Assembly (NCBI RefSeq): GCF_004025325.1
Contig: NZ_RSFE01000003.1
Span: forward strand, 1 to 64,000
Length of the DNA: 64,000 bases
Source of the DNA: Pseudidiomarina gelatinasegens
Lineage (GTDB): Bacteria; Pseudomonadota; Gammaproteobacteria; Enterobacterales; Alteromonadaceae
Reading direction: 5' to 3'
Both the position numbers and the translations under genes were made by a program. How positions within the stretch are numbered: the stretch's first letter is position 1; each line of letters starts with the position of its first letter. Of this stretch, positions 51,230 to 63,916 are shown in pieces. The notes beneath the pieces were generated by a model. It worked only from the letters and a program-made list of their open reading frames with translations. It was not told the origin of the DNA and did no database searches.

Positions 51230-53266
51230 TTAACTCGACGGTTTTAAATCCTCGTCATGTTGTTCAAGATCCCACGGTAAGCTCCCTGGTGATATGTGCA
51301 TGAACTGCAAGTAGTTTTCAAACTGGTTAATTACATCGTTGATAATGTCATTCGGTTCATAACCGTACAGATCATAAGCTTGACCGCCCTGGCGCAAGAA
51401 AACTTCCGCACGATAATATTCCGCATCTGATTTGTCGCGTTTATCATTTATCGCAAACTGCGGGCGCTGATAGGCGCGCATGCGAACTTCATAGCTGAAC
51501 TCAACTTCATCTTGACGACGAATAGTAAGTACAGCACGAACATGGTCAGGCTCATAATCTGCTATCGCGTCCCATTTATTCCCGCCCAGCTCTTTCGACA
51601 CGTCGTTTAAACAGTCCATAACGGTGTGTTCAATGAAGTCGCGAACCTCTTTTTGACGCGGAAAATCAACCACGCCCGCCAAACGTTTTTTCCAATACGA
51701 AGGCCCTGCGTGAACACCGCGCCGATGCGTACGCATCGCGGTTTTTAAGCTGGCATATTGGTGCCCTTCAATGACCAAAGCGCGCCACATACCAAATGCG
51801 GCAATCAAAATTATCACCGCGAACGGCAATGCACTCGCTATTGAAGCGGTCTGTAAGGCTCCTAAACCACCGGCCAGTAACAGAACGCCAGCGACCACAC
51901 CCTCTGCCGTAGCCCAAAACACACGCTGCCACACGGGTGTTTCTGCAACGCCGCCAGAGGCCAACGAGTCAATCACCAATGAGCCTGAATCTGACGAGGT
52001 TACAAAGAAGGTCACAATCAGGATAACCGTTGCAATGGAAAGGAGGTTGGTCCATGGCAGACGCTCGTACAACTTAAATAAAGCAATGGCTTCATCATTT
52101 TGAACTTCACTGATTAACGCGGTATAGCCTTCATTCATGATCAGGCTCAATGCTGTATCACCAAACACGCTAAACCAAAAGAATGTAAACATAGTGGGTA
52201 CAAACATGACGCCAAATACGAACTGGCGAATGGTGCGTCCACGGCTTATTTTGGCGATAAACAGACCAACAAACGGTGCCCAAGCAATCGTCCAACCGAA
52301 GATGAATAGGGTCCAGTTACCAATCCAGTCACTGCGTGAATACGCCTGTAAGTTAAACGTACGCTCAACAATGTTATTCAGATACGAGCCGGTATTTTGA
52401 AGAAAGGTTTCAAGTATATGAACCGTTGGGCCCGCGAAGAACACGAAGAACAGCAGCAACAACACCAACGTCATGTTTACATAGGACAATCGCTTGATAC
52501 CCTTATCCAAACCCGCGACTACAGACATGATGGCAAATACCGTAATCACGGCAATGGCAATAATCTGAACCGTGCTGCTGATGGGTATTTCTGGCCACAA
52601 ATAATGCAAGCCGGCGTTAATCTGGATAACTGACAGCCCAAGCGTTGTGGCGATACCAAACATGGTGCCCAAAATAGCAAAGGTATCTACCGCATGCCCA
52701 GCTGGCCCATGTATTTTCTCACCAATAAGCGGATACAAGGTTGAACGCATCGACAAGGGCAAGCCATGACGGAATGAGAAATATGCCAGCACTAAACCAA
52801 CCAAGCCGTAAATAGCCCAAATATGGAAGCCCCAATGGAAATAAGCAATCTGCATGGCTTGTTTCGCTGAATCGACCGTTTCGGCAGCACCAACCGGTGG
52901 GCTAGCATAATGCAGTACAGGCTCGGCAACCCCAAAAAATAGCAGCGCGATACCGTAGCCCGCAGAAAATAACATCGCAAACCAAGCGGGGAAACTGTAT
53001 TCAGGTTCGGCATGATCAGGCCCCAGCTTTATTCGCCCCCATTTCGATACCGCAACAACGACAATAAAAACGAGGAAAATTGCAACGGCCAACATATAAA
53101 ACCAACCAAAGTCTTTGGTTATCCATGCTAAGACCTGACTGAATAGCTCCCCAGCTAGCTCAGGATTGCTTAAAGTACCAATAACAAGTAGCGCAATAAC
53201 CGCCACGGCCGGGAAGAAAACCGGTGCCAATATGGCGGAGTTCCATTTCGCTTTTTCGCTCGACAT
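51230..53266 (-). CDS. BCCT-family betaine/choline/carnitine transporter (BetT-like)
   Basis: 678 aa with about 12 helices and a long cytoplasmic C-terminal extension (about 510-678), as in osmotically regulated BetT. BCCT core motif GWTIAWAPFVGLFIAKISRGRT is present, and YFHWGFHIWAIYGLVGL forms part of the substrate path. Na+- or H+-driven uptake of choline or glycine betaine for osmoprotection is the family role; exact substrate is not decidable here. Confidence 0.9.
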   Translation of the reverse strand: MSSEKAKWNSAILAPVFFPAVAVIALLVIGTLSNPELAGELFSQVLAWITKDFGWFYMLAVAIFLVFIVVVAVSKWGRIKLGPDHAEPEYSFPAWFAMLFSAGYGIALLFFGVAEPVLHYASPPVGAAETVDSAKQAMQIAYFHWGFHIWAIYGLVGLVLAYFSFRHGLPLSMRSTLYPLIGEKIHGPAGHAVDTFAILGTMFGIATTLGLSVIQINAGLHYLWPEIPISSTVQIIAIAVITVFAIMSVVAGLDKGIKRLSYVNMTLVLLLLFFVFFAGPTVHILETFLQNTGSYLNNIVERTFNLQAYSRSDWIGNWTLFIFGWTIAWAPFVGLFIAKISRGRTIRQFVFGVMFVPTMFTFFWFSVFGDTALSLIMNEGYTALISEVQNDEAIALFKLYERLPWTNLLSIATVILIVTFFVTSSDSGSLVIDSLASGGVAETPVWQRVFWATAEGVVAGVLLLAGGLGALQTASIASALPFAVIILIAAFGMWRALVIEGHQYASLKTAMRTHRRGVHAGPSYWKKRLAGVVDFPRQKEVRDFIEHTVMDCLNDVSKELGGNKWDAIADYEPDHVRAVLTIRRQDEVEFSYEVRMRAYQRPQFAINDKRDKSDAEYYRAEVFLRQGGQAYDLYGYEPNDIINDVINQFENYLQFMHISPGSLPWDLEQHDEDLKPSS

Positions 53267-53379
53267 GCTTGCTCGCTCCTTTATAAATTGTTATTTAACC
53301 CTATGCGTTAAGAGGAAAAATTTCAAATTAGCGGCAACTCTGGTAGCCTATTTTTAAATTAATCGGAGCAACTAACCCC

Positions 53380-54741
53380 ATGTTTCACCGTATCGCAGGC
53401 CCAGCTGCCGCTGTTTTTGTTTATTTCCTCACGCATTCTATTTTTGCAATGCCCGCTGCAGCTGCATGGACATTAGCGACAACTGTTTGGGTTGCATGGT
53501 GGTGGATTTCTGAAACCATCGCCCTACCTGCTACCTCACTATTGCCCTTCGTATTGTTACCTTTAGGCGGTATTTCCAGTGTGAACGAAGTGTCCGGTGC
53601 CCTCGGCAACCCGATAATCTTGCTGTTTATGGCCGCCTTCATGTTGGCGAAAGCCGTTGAAATGAGCGGCGTTCACAAACGTATTGCGTTGGGTTTAGTG
53701 CGAAAACTTGGTAACAGTAGCGCTAGGCGCATGGTTTTCGCCTTTATGATTGCTACTGCTTTTTTGTCAATGTGGATCTCAAATACCGCTGCGGTTTTAG
53801 CCTTACTACCCGTCGCGCTAGCCTTGGCCGACGCCAGTTCTGATCAAAAATTCCAACGCGCACTCCTGCTCGGGCTCGCTTATTCGGCTTCGGTTGGCGG
53901 TATTGCCACATTAATCGGCACGCCGCCTAATTTAATCTTCGCTTCGGTGTATGAAAGTTATACCGGCGTAAGCTTTGGTTTTACCCGCTGGATGCAAGTG
54001 GGGCTGCCGTTAGTAGTGGTAGGTATTCCATTAATGGCATGGTGGTTAACCCGTGGCCTTAAAACCCAAGGAATGCTCGAAATAGCCGAAAGCGGCCCCA
54101 TACGCAGCGCTGAAAAACGTGTATTGATGGTTTTTGGTACGGTGATTGTGCTGTGGATGACCCGCACCGCACCATTTGGCGGTTGGTCTGGTGGCTTAGG
54201 TTTAGGTGATATGGGCGACGCCACAGTTGCTTTTATGGGCGTGCTGGCGTTGTTTGTGTGGCATGATCGTGAAGGAACACCACTGCTTGAGTGGCGTGAT
54301 GCGGTAAATATTCCATGGGGCATTCTGTTACTGTTTGCTGGCGGCATTGCACTTGCACAAGGCTTTGTTAGTAGCGGTTTAAGCAACATTATCGGCGACG
54401 CGCTGGTTGGGCTTGGCGGCTTGCCAACGTGGCTGTTGGTATTCTGCCTGGCTATCTCAGTAAGCCTGTTAACTGAAGTGACCTCGAACACGGCAACAGC
54501 AACCTTGCTGATGCCTGTTCTAGCCGCTGCTGCCGGAGCGCTTGAGTTGCCACCGGAAATGCTGATGATACCAGCAGCTATTGCCTGTAGCTGTGCTTTC
54601 TGTCTACCGGTAGCAACACCACCTAACTCAATCGTCTTTGCAGCTGAGCGCATTACCATCAAAACCATGGTGCGTGAGGGCATGATGCTCAACCTGCTCA
54701 TGGCAGTGGTTACCACCGTGATTGTTATGCTGTTTGTTTAA
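53380..54741 (+). CDS. SLC13/DASS-family anion symporter
   Basis: 453 aa, about 11 helices. Two repeated SNT-type motifs: SMWISNTAAVLALLPVALAL (near 130) and VTSNTATATLLMPVLAA (near 375), with the Na+ sites. IALPATSLLPFVLLPLGG also matches. Family members carry dicarboxylates or sulfate with Na+. Substrate not assigned. Confidence 0.9.
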   Translation: MFHRIAGPAAAVFVYFLTHSIFAMPAAAAWTLATTVWVAWWWISETIALPATSLLPFVLLPLGGISSVNEVSGALGNPIILLFMAAFMLAKAVEMSGVHKRIALGLVRKLGNSSARRMVFAFMIATAFLSMWISNTAAVLALLPVALALADASSDQKFQRALLLGLAYSASVGGIATLIGTPPNLIFASVYESYTGVSFGFTRWMQVGLPLVVVGIPLMAWWLTRGLKTQGMLEIAESGPIRSAEKRVLMVFGTVIVLWMTRTAPFGGWSGGLGLGDMGDATVAFMGVLALFVWHDREGTPLLEWRDAVNIPWGILLLFAGGIALAQGFVSSGLSNIIGDALVGLGGLPTWLLVFCLAISVSLLTEVTSNTATATLLMPVLAAAAGALELPPEMLMIPAAIACSCAFCLPVATPPNSIVFAAERITIKTMVREGMMLNLLMAVVTTVIVMLFV

Positions 54742-54747
54742 CGTCGT

Positions 54748-56112
54748 TTACACGTTATCTAAATGCAACACGCCCATGTAGGCCGCAATATTTACGTCAT
54801 ACGAGGTGGTTTGCTTTAAATAGTCCGACATCGCCTCTAGCGCATCAGGTTCGCCATGCACCAAATGCACTTGAAGGTCTGGTGGTAGCTTAGAACTCGC
54901 TAACCAATCGCCAATTTCTTTGTAGTCGGCATGCCCGGAAAGACCGTCTAATCGACGGATGCGGGCTTTGACAGGTAACCATTCACCATGCACTTTAATA
55001 TGCTCCACACCCTGCTCCATTTTCGCACCGCGCGTACCGCCAGCCTGATGCCCGGAAAATAATACTGTGGCCCGATGGTCACCCAGCCAGTGTTTAAAGT
55101 GGTGTAAAATACGCCCGCCTGTGGCCATGCCGCTACCAGCGATAATAATGTGCGGCCCAGTTTGCTTGGCAATTGCTTTTGAATCTTCAACATGCGAGGT
55201 ATAGATAACGGCCTTTTCAGCGGCCTGACATTGGGCATCTGAAAGCCGATGAAACTCATGATAGTCACCATAAATGTCCGAGGCTTTTATCGCCATAGGG
55301 CTATCAAGGAAAATTGGCATTCGCGGTACTTTGCGTTCTGCCATTAATGTCACCAGCATATGCTGCAACAATTGAGCACGCCCAACCGCAAAACTCGGTA
55401 TCAGCAATACGCCCCCCCCTGCGGCGGTTTCATTCACCACATCAGCTAATTGTTCCCACGGGTCGTCTTCAACGTGACGACGATCACCATAGGTAGACTC
55501 CAGCAAGAGCACGTCAACCGCCGGCAATGGCGCCGGTGGCTTCATCAATATGTCATGGGGCCGACCAATGTCACCACTAAAACCAATACGTTTGCCTTTG
55601 TGTTCAGCAATAACACTGGCAGCTCCTAAAATATGGCCAACCGGATTAAGATAGAAGGTAATATCACCGATGGTGAATTGCTTATTGAAATCAACAGGTT
55701 GAATCAATTTTAACGCCGCTACAGCAGTAGCTTCATCATACAAAGCTTCCGGATTCTCATGTCGGCTGAGTTTATGCCGGTAGTAAAATTTCGCGTCTTC
55801 TTCCTGAATTCTTCCGCTGTCCGGCCACAGTAACCCGCACAGCCTGGCCGTTGCATGATGGGTAAACACAGGGCCACGGTACCCATGGCGATACAACACT
55901 GGAATAAACCCTGAATGATCAAGGTGAGCATGGGTTAAAACAACAGCGTCAACATCCTGTATGCCCATAGGCAAGGGCTGCCAGTTTCGGCGCCGCAACC
56001 ACTTGTAGCCCTGGAATAAACCACAATCGATCAAAACACGCGTGGTGTCAGTTTCAAGCAAGTATTTTGATCCTGTTACGGTTTCACTGCCGCCTAAAAA
56101 GGTAAGATGCAT
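54748..56112 (-). CDS. MBL-fold/beta-CASP ribonuclease-type protein
   Basis: 454 aa. Metallo-beta-lactamase motif TGSKYLLETDTTRVLIDCGLFQG, LTHAHLDHSGFIP (HxHxDH), further metal ligands in NPVGHILGAASV, GFSGDIGRPHD. Then the beta-CASP insert and the C-terminal RMMBL signature (DGLSGHADYKE, LVHGEPDALE). Bacterial members are CPSF73-like RNA exo/endonucleases. Monocistronic, convergent to the SLC13 gene. Confidence 0.88.
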   Translation of the reverse strand: MHLTFLGGSETVTGSKYLLETDTTRVLIDCGLFQGYKWLRRRNWQPLPMGIQDVDAVVLTHAHLDHSGFIPVLYRHGYRGPVFTHHATARLCGLLWPDSGRIQEEDAKFYYRHKLSRHENPEALYDEATAVAALKLIQPVDFNKQFTIGDITFYLNPVGHILGAASVIAEHKGKRIGFSGDIGRPHDILMKPPAPLPAVDVLLLESTYGDRRHVEDDPWEQLADVVNETAAGGGVLLIPSFAVGRAQLLQHMLVTLMAERKVPRMPIFLDSPMAIKASDIYGDYHEFHRLSDAQCQAAEKAVIYTSHVEDSKAIAKQTGPHIIIAGSGMATGGRILHHFKHWLGDHRATVLFSGHQAGGTRGAKMEQGVEHIKVHGEWLPVKARIRRLDGLSGHADYKEIGDWLASSKLPPDLQVHLVHGEPDALEAMSDYLKQTTSYDVNIAAYMGVLHLDNV

Positions 56113-56136
56113 GAACAGCTCCTTGTGCTTTGTCCA

Positions 56137-57603
56137 TTAAAGCAGCCAATCGATGGGGAGTAACGCTAACGTACGCATACTTAAGCGTCGCCACCACGAT
56201 ACGCCAGGTTCCGTGTTATATCGGGTAATTCTTGGCCCTAATCGTTCTTCCCAGTATAGCTTGTCATTCTCATCAAGCTGCACGCGATACGCATAATTTG
56301 GGATGGTGTGTTCAAAGGCATGATCAATTTGCTTAGCCAGCGCCTCGTTATGAATAACGAAGCCCAGCTCTGTATTTAGCTTTAACGACCGCGGGTCGAA
56401 ATTAAATGAGCCGAAAAATACGCGTTCTTTATCCACACTGAAGGTTTTGGCGTGCAAGCTTGACGCCGCCCCACCAAATCGTTCTTTACCTTTTAAACGC
56501 TGTCGCCGCAACTTTCGTTCTTGTTTACGCGCCAACGGCGAAACCTTTTGTACTTCATAGAGCTCAATACCTGCTTTTAGCAGTGTTTTCCGCCATTTCG
56601 CATAACCTGCATGCACAACAGCCACATCAGTTGCTTCCAGCGCGTTGGTAAGAATCGTGATTGCAACACCACGCTGAGCCATTGCGCACAAGTGCGAAAC
56701 ACCAGCCTGAGTTGGTACAAAATAAGGCGAAACAAGCCGCACGCAACGTTGAGGGTCACCGATAACTTGCTGCAGCTGGTAGCCAAGCAACTGATTCTCT
56801 TGCGCAAGCCCCAAGGTTTTATTGGGGTTGTCGGTAACCAGCTGCACATCGGCCCAGACAAATTTGATTTGTTGATTTAGGAAGTTTTGTACAAAAGGCA
56901 ATTTACGCACGGCATCAAAGTAACGCTGGGCATGCGGATCGGATTCTAGCTCTGTGGCTCTGTATTCAAGCGTTGCAAGACTTTGCGGCTTTGACAGCGT
57001 AAATAATTCCGACAAGGGCGTTGCTGACACACTATTCCAATAGTTTTCAAATTCTGTATTCGCATCGTCAACTACCGGGCCAATCATCAACGCGTCAAGA
57101 TCTGCAAAAATCGTATCGTCGTGGGCGCCAAAATACTCGTCGCCAATATTTCGCCCACCGCTAATCAACATCTGCTTATCGGCAATGAATACTTTATTGT
57201 GCATGCGTTTATTGATGCGCGTGAAGTCAGCAAGGTAATTTATAAACCGAGGCCAACGAAGTCGTAGCGGGTTATACAGCCGAACGTCAATGTTAGGGTG
57301 GCTTTGCAGCCCTATGAGCGCAGCATCGAGGCCCGCAGTATTGTGGTCATCCAGTAGCAACCGCACTTGAACGCCCCGCTCCGCCGCTTCATGTAGCGCC
57401 TCAAACAGCAAGGTACCGGTACGATCATTGCGCCAAATATAGTATTGAATATCTAGACTGAATTGCACATGGCGCGCCATCACCACGCGGGCCGCAAAAG
57501 CTTCGCGAGCGTTGATTAATGGCAGCACACCACTTTGCTGCGGATGCTGCGCTAACAGTGGAGCGATGACATCAGAAAAGTGACCTTCTGGCACCTCGGT
57601 CAT
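56137..57603 (-). CDS. Phospholipase-D family protein (ClsC-like cardiolipin synthase)
   Basis: 488 aa. Two HKD catalytic motifs: MHNKVFIADKQMLISGGRNIGDEYF (about 140) and SLHAKTFSVDKERVFFGSFNFDPRS (about 400). Overall layout matches ClsC/YmdC, which makes cardiolipin from phosphatidylglycerol and phosphatidylethanolamine. The start overlaps the end of the small gene at 57600-57830 by 4 bp. Confidence 0.86.
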   Translation of the reverse strand: MTEVPEGHFSDVIAPLLAQHPQQSGVLPLINAREAFAARVVMARHVQFSLDIQYYIWRNDRTGTLLFEALHEAAERGVQVRLLLDDHNTAGLDAALIGLQSHPNIDVRLYNPLRLRWPRFINYLADFTRINKRMHNKVFIADKQMLISGGRNIGDEYFGAHDDTIFADLDALMIGPVVDDANTEFENYWNSVSATPLSELFTLSKPQSLATLEYRATELESDPHAQRYFDAVRKLPFVQNFLNQQIKFVWADVQLVTDNPNKTLGLAQENQLLGYQLQQVIGDPQRCVRLVSPYFVPTQAGVSHLCAMAQRGVAITILTNALEATDVAVVHAGYAKWRKTLLKAGIELYEVQKVSPLARKQERKLRRQRLKGKERFGGAASSLHAKTFSVDKERVFFGSFNFDPRSLKLNTELGFVIHNEALAKQIDHAFEHTIPNYAYRVQLDENDKLYWEERLGPRITRYNTEPGVSWWRRLSMRTLALLPIDWLL

Positions 57604-57830
57604 GAGTTATCGGTATCTTCCTTGTTGCTATCGTTTTGTTCCGGTTCTTTGTCTTCGGGACTCAATGCGCCAACACACAGCCGACAATCCCCGGTATCTG
57701 CAACTGAGCTTTCAACATAGCGTAGCTTATGCCGTGACCGACCGCGATTGGCGGACACCTGATACACCCGCTGACGTTCTTCTTCAGGCGTTAACTTCGT
57801 ATCTTTATCATCGGCGTTGCTCATGCTCAC
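57600..57830 (-). CDS. Small charged protein of unknown function
   Basis: 76 aa, highly charged and low in hydrophobic residues, with a CRLC pair in DTGDCRLCVGALS. No family recognised. It overlaps both hemH (start, 4 bp) and the PLD gene (stop, 4 bp), so it is translationally coupled in the hemH operon. Confidence 0.65.
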   Translation of the reverse strand: MSMSNADDKDTKLTPEEERQRVYQVSANRGRSRHKLRYVESSVADTGDCRLCVGALSPEDKEPEQNDSNKEDTDNS

Positions 57831-58900
57831 TCTCCTAAAGCTTTGGCTCGCTCAGCACGCTCTGATTCAGTATGTTCAAGGGTCCAACCATGTAACTGCT
57901 CCTGAACAATCTGAGCGAGCACATCAATATGACCGGGCTCAGCATTTAACGCTGGAATATACGCGTAGTCTTTACCACCCGCTTCCATAAAGTATTCCCG
58001 GTTTTCTTCACCGATTTCCTCGATGGTTTCTAAACAATCGGAACTAAACCCTGGACAAACAACCTGGATACGTTTTACACCCTGCCCAGGCAGGGCTTTC
58101 AGAGTCGCATCCGTATACGGTTGCAACCATTCTTCACGGCCGAAACGTGACTGAAAGGTAGTGATGTATTCATGTTTTTGCAAGCCCAACTGTTCGGCAA
58201 TCAAACGTGACGTTTTGTGGCACTCGCAGTGATACGGGTCGCCTTCATGCAAGTAACGAAGCGGCACGCCATGATATGACAGAATAAGCTTCTCCGGCTT
58301 ACCTTGGGTTTCCCAGAACTGTTTAATGCTTTGTGCGACCGCTGCGATGTACGCTGGGTGATCATGGTAGTGACTGACGAATCGAAAGTCTGGCAACCAG
58401 CGGCGTTTGTTGAAGTCGGTACTAATTGCATCAAAGGTTGAACCGGTTGTTGCGGCTGAATACTGCGGGTACAGCGGCAACACCACCAGCTTGCGCGCAC
58501 CAGCATCAAATAATTCTTGCAAGCCTGACGCAATCGAAGGGTTGCCGTAACGCATCGCATATTTCACCACCACGTCGTCGCCATAACGTTCCGCCAATTT
58601 AGCCTGCAGTGCTTGCTGCTGATCTTTGGTGTGAAACAGCAAGGGCGAACCGCGTTCAGTCCAAACTGTTTTATAAGCAGCCGCTGAACGACGTGGGCGA
58701 ATACGTAAAATAACCCCATTTAAAATCAGCCACCAAAGTAATCGCGGCACTTCAACAACACGTGGATCAGATAAAAACTCACGTAGATATGTGCGCAATG
58801 CCGGTGTTTCTGCGGCATCTGGTGTGCCTAGGTTGGTAATCAAAACACCAATTCGATCAGTTTGAGCATGGCTAAATTTGGGGCTACCTTGATAGCGCAT
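57827..58900 (-). CDS. hemH: Ferrochelatase
   Basis: 357 aa. It inserts Fe(II) into protoporphyrin IX as the last step of protoheme synthesis. Conserved blocks: GVLITNLGTPDAAETPALR near the N-terminus, LSYHGVPLRYLHEGDPYHCEC with the catalytic His region, FQSRFGREEWLQPYTD, VCPGFSSDCLETIEEIGEENR. Length is normal. Upstream gene of a small operon with the 76-aa and PLD genes. Confidence 0.96.
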   Translation of the reverse strand: MRYQGSPKFSHAQTDRIGVLITNLGTPDAAETPALRTYLREFLSDPRVVEVPRLLWWLILNGVILRIRPRRSAAAYKTVWTERGSPLLFHTKDQQQALQAKLAERYGDDVVVKYAMRYGNPSIASGLQELFDAGARKLVVLPLYPQYSAATTGSTFDAISTDFNKRRWLPDFRFVSHYHDHPAYIAAVAQSIKQFWETQGKPEKLILSYHGVPLRYLHEGDPYHCECHKTSRLIAEQLGLQKHEYITTFQSRFGREEWLQPYTDATLKALPGQGVKRIQVVCPGFSSDCLETIEEIGEENREYFMEAGGKDYAYIPALNAEPGHIDVLAQIVQEQLHGWTLEHTESERAERAKALGE

Positions 58901-58939
58901 CGATATTTACTCCATTAATTGACGCCTGTTTCCGGGCGT

Positions 58940-60007
58940 TCACGTCCACAACGTTATCTTATTGCGAATTTCGCCAGTTGTGACCCATTCGCGTAGTTGA
59001 TCGGCCATACGTTGACCTTGATCAACAGCTTGTTGCCAATATTTAAAGCGCTCGGCAACACTGAGTTTGGCAAAGTCGGTCCGATCTGGAATCTTGCCAT
59101 AGGGCAATGACGCTATAAATTCGGGTGAAGGCGACATTAAGATCACATTTGGCCACTTTGTACCATTGGTTCTGCGCCATTTAAGGTTTTTATCAAACCA
59201 ACCTGGCACCACCTGATGATAAAAATGTGGATACAGCACCAAGCCTTTCACTTGTGATAAATCCACATCAAAATGATAATCTGTAATTCCGCCGTCACGA
59301 TACATGCCTGCCGGAGCACCAGGTATATCACGAACCCCTTCTAGCACCATAGGAATAGAACCTGTGGCTAACAACGCAGATTTAAAGTTATCAGCCGTTA
59401 GCGTGGCTTTTAACGTGGGTATATCAACCCAATTGTTGGCAAAACCTACATCAGAACTCGGATGATGAAAAATAACACGGTCATAAAAATGCCCTAGCCA
59501 ACGCCGATTAACTGCATTTAACGCCGCCGAGCCCAATAAGCCCGCCAATTGGCGTTTCCCGTTCACTGCCGATAGCCCACGACACCGCGTCACTATCCAA
59601 TGATGGCGAAACTTATCCTGCTCTAATATCTTCGGCACCACATTATCGGGAATGTATTCGTGAAGTAACTTGATTGCTTCGTCAGTAATTTCCCGTACGT
59701 CAGGCTTTTCGCTGTAGGTCTGTTTGCGGTACAAACGACAAAAAAGGTCACTCGCCGCCACTGGATCAGCTTGCCCAAGGCTGGCAAATCGCCACGCTCC
59801 TGCAGAGGTTCCTAACATGTCTAAAGGTTGCTGGCGTTGCGCAAAAAAATCGCCAAACAAGTACCGATCAAGCCCTTGCAAGACAAACCACTTGGGGCCA
59901 CCGGAAGCCCCCAGCAACAAACCTATATCGTCTGCATTTAAGCCATTTTCCTGAACATGAAGCCAAGCTTCACGCCCTGCCTTTATCCTCAACCAATCGG
60001 TTGTCAT
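58940..60007 (-). CDS. Patatin-like phospholipase
   Basis: About 355 aa from 60007 (MTTDWLRIK), chosen because AAGGA lies about 10 nt before; two upstream ATGs are alternatives. Patatin fold: GASGGPKW oxyanion-hole motif, nucleophile GTSAGAW and DGG (RDGGITDYHF) for the catalytic Asp. Lipid acyl hydrolase activity is expected. Divergent from xthA. Confidence 0.82.
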   Translation of the reverse strand: MTTDWLRIKAGREAWLHVQENGLNADDIGLLLGASGGPKWFVLQGLDRYLFGDFFAQRQQPLDMLGTSAGAWRFASLGQADPVAASDLFCRLYRKQTYSEKPDVREITDEAIKLLHEYIPDNVVPKILEQDKFRHHWIVTRCRGLSAVNGKRQLAGLLGSAALNAVNRRWLGHFYDRVIFHHPSSDVGFANNWVDIPTLKATLTADNFKSALLATGSIPMVLEGVRDIPGAPAGMYRDGGITDYHFDVDLSQVKGLVLYPHFYHQVVPGWFDKNLKWRRTNGTKWPNVILMSPSPEFIASLPYGKIPDRTDFAKLSVAERFKYWQQAVDQGQRMADQLREWVTTGEIRNKITLWT

Positions 60008-60152
60008 TGTTATCATAATCCTTGTCGGCATCAGGTGTTACATACATCGAGTATATCGAAAAAGCAGCTCCGAGGCAGCTGTTGTCGCCTCGATTGTACC
60101 AATCTGATATGCTTGCGCACTATACATTATGAACTTGCAATTGAGAGACAAA

Positions 60153-60962
60153 ATGAAAGTCATTTCCTTTAATATTAATGGCATCCGCGCTCGCCTCCAT
60201 CAGCTTGAAGCGCTTATCGAAAAACATAACCCTGACGTTATCGGCCTGCAGGAAACCAAAGTTCATGATGAGCAATTCCCGCTCGCTGATGTGCAAGCCT
60301 TGGGCTATCACGTTATATTTCATGGTCAAAAGGGTCACTATGGCGTCGCATTGTTGAGTAAAAAGCCATTGGAAAACCCAACGTTTGGCTTTCCAAATGA
60401 TGGCGAAGAAGCACAGCGCCGTATGATTATGGGTGACTTTGTCACTGATACCGGCGAACGGGTTCGCGTTCTTAATGGCTATTTCCCACAAGGCGAAAGT
60501 CGTGACCATCCGTTGAAGTTTCCAGCGAAAGAAAAATTTTATGCTGATTTAATGGACTATTTAAATAATGAGCTCGATAGCGAACAACCGGTAATCGTTA
60601 TGGGCGATGTGAATATCTCCCACCAAGACTGTGATATTGGTATTGGTGAAGACAACGCAAAACGCTGGCTACGTACCGGCAAATGCAGTTTCCTACCCGA
60701 GGAGCGTATTTGGTTAAATACCCTTCTCGATTGGGGCTTGGTGGATACTTACCGCCAACATTATCCAGACGTAACGGACAGATTTAGCTGGTTCGACTAC
60801 CGTTCACGAGGTTTCGATGACAATCGTGGGCTACGAATCGATTTAATTCTAGCCACGCCAAAACTCGCGACACTGTGTACCGACACGGGCATTGATTATG
60901 ACCTGCGGGGCATTGAAAAACCTTCTGATCATGCGCCAATTTGGAGCACGTTCTCAATTTAA
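60153..60962 (+). CDS. xthA: Exodeoxyribonuclease III
   Basis: 269 aa from 60153 ([18 protein letters not shown]), which has a GAGAG site; an ATG 8 codons upstream is less likely. AP endonuclease/3'-5' exonuclease of base-excision repair. Motifs: [48 protein letters not shown] and catalytic SDHAPIW. Confidence 0.95.
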   Translation: MKVISFNINGIRARLHQLEALIEKHNPDVIGLQETKVHDEQFPLADVQALGYHVIFHGQKGHYGVALLSKKPLENPTFGFPNDGEEAQRRMIMGDFVTDTGERVRVLNGYFPQGESRDHPLKFPAKEKFYADLMDYLNNELDSEQPVIVMGDVNISHQDCDIGIGEDNAKRWLRTGKCSFLPEERIWLNTLLDWGLVDTYRQHYPDVTDRFSWFDYRSRGFDDNRGLRIDLILATPKLATLCTDTGIDYDLRGIEKPSDHAPIWSTFSI

Positions 60963-60993
60963 CAGCTTTAGCTAAGAACCCTGCCGCCCGACA

Positions 60994-61401
60994 TTAGTGC
61001 TCGTCTGGCGGCAATTCCTTCAATGCTTTTCGTAATATCTTACCCAAGTGCATATAAGTAGGCTGCGGATACGGCTGTACCTTGAGTTTAGAAGCAAGAT
61101 CACAATACCAGTGCTTAAGACGTGCATCGAGCTTGGTATTAGCGCGCCGCCCCAACCAAAACCAACCTTGAAATGGCAACGACAATAGAAATAAAGATGT
61201 GACCAGAGCTTGCGGTAACATCACCGTTCCCTGCCATTGCCACTGCACAGCTAAATTCAGCACCGCCATAACAGGCATCCACCGCGCGGCAAATGCAACG
61301 GCTGGAATAACGCGTGTTTCTGTCATTGCCGCAACCACCGCGTGCCGTGGCCAAACGTGCGCATAGTGTTGACCGTCTTTCAAAAGCTTCCAAAAATTCA
61401 T
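60994..61401 (-). CDS. yfbV: YfbV-family membrane protein (UPF0208)
   Basis: 135 aa. Two membrane helices between MNFWKLLKDGQHYAHVWPR and a soluble C-terminus (YPQPTYMHLGKILRKALKELP). UPF0208 proteins are linked to organisation of the Ter macrodomain near acetate kinase genes. Single gene here, convergent with xthA. Confidence 0.9.
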   Translation of the reverse strand: MNFWKLLKDGQHYAHVWPRHAVVAAMTETRVIPAVAFAARWMPVMAVLNLAVQWQWQGTVMLPQALVTSLFLLSLPFQGWFWLGRRANTKLDARLKHWYCDLASKLKVQPYPQPTYMHLGKILRKALKELPPDEH

Positions 61402-61492
61402 AAATTTACGACTCGTTGTTCGTTATTCAACCAAGAATGTTTATTCATATTTTTCAACTAGTTACTGACTTCACGGCAGCTAACCCACAGAG

Positions 61493-61501
61493 TTATCCAC
61501 A
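61493..61501 (+). promoter_or_regulatory. Consensus DnaA box
   Basis: TTATCCACA, a perfect R1-type DnaA box, in the 175-bp gap between yfbV and yffB. A single box may regulate yffB-dapE or simply be chance. Confidence 0.4.
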
Positions 61502-61576
61502 TAAATTGTGGAGAATTCACAGTAGCTTTGACACAATGTTCAAATGAACTGAACATACCGAGAGAATTCAACCTTT

Positions 61577-63751
<2,175 letters not shown>

Positions 63752-63764
<13 letters not shown>

Positions 63765-63916
63765 TGATTTTACTCGGTGTAGGCATCATTATTGGCAATT
63801 TGATGTTACTCAAACATACCGCACATATAAAAATGCCGTCGCTGAAAGATCATCAGCAACGGCACCAAGAACAAGAACAAGAAGAAAAAGATAAAGACAA
63901 ATGGTCAGACGATTAA
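63752..63916 (+). CDS. DUF2897-family small membrane protein
   Basis: 54 aa. Start ATG 63752 (MVWLMILLGVGIIIGNLMLL) after CAGGTGA; a start at 63764 is possible. One membrane helix, then LKHTAHIKMPSLKDHQQRHQ and a charged tail ending DKWSDD. This matches DUF2897. The stop overlaps the convergent purC stop. Confidence 0.75.

Noticed and set aside
53958-54716. Minus-strand 252-aa frame
   Set aside because: Antisense shadow of the SLC13 transporter, low-complexity Pro/Ser/Thr composition.
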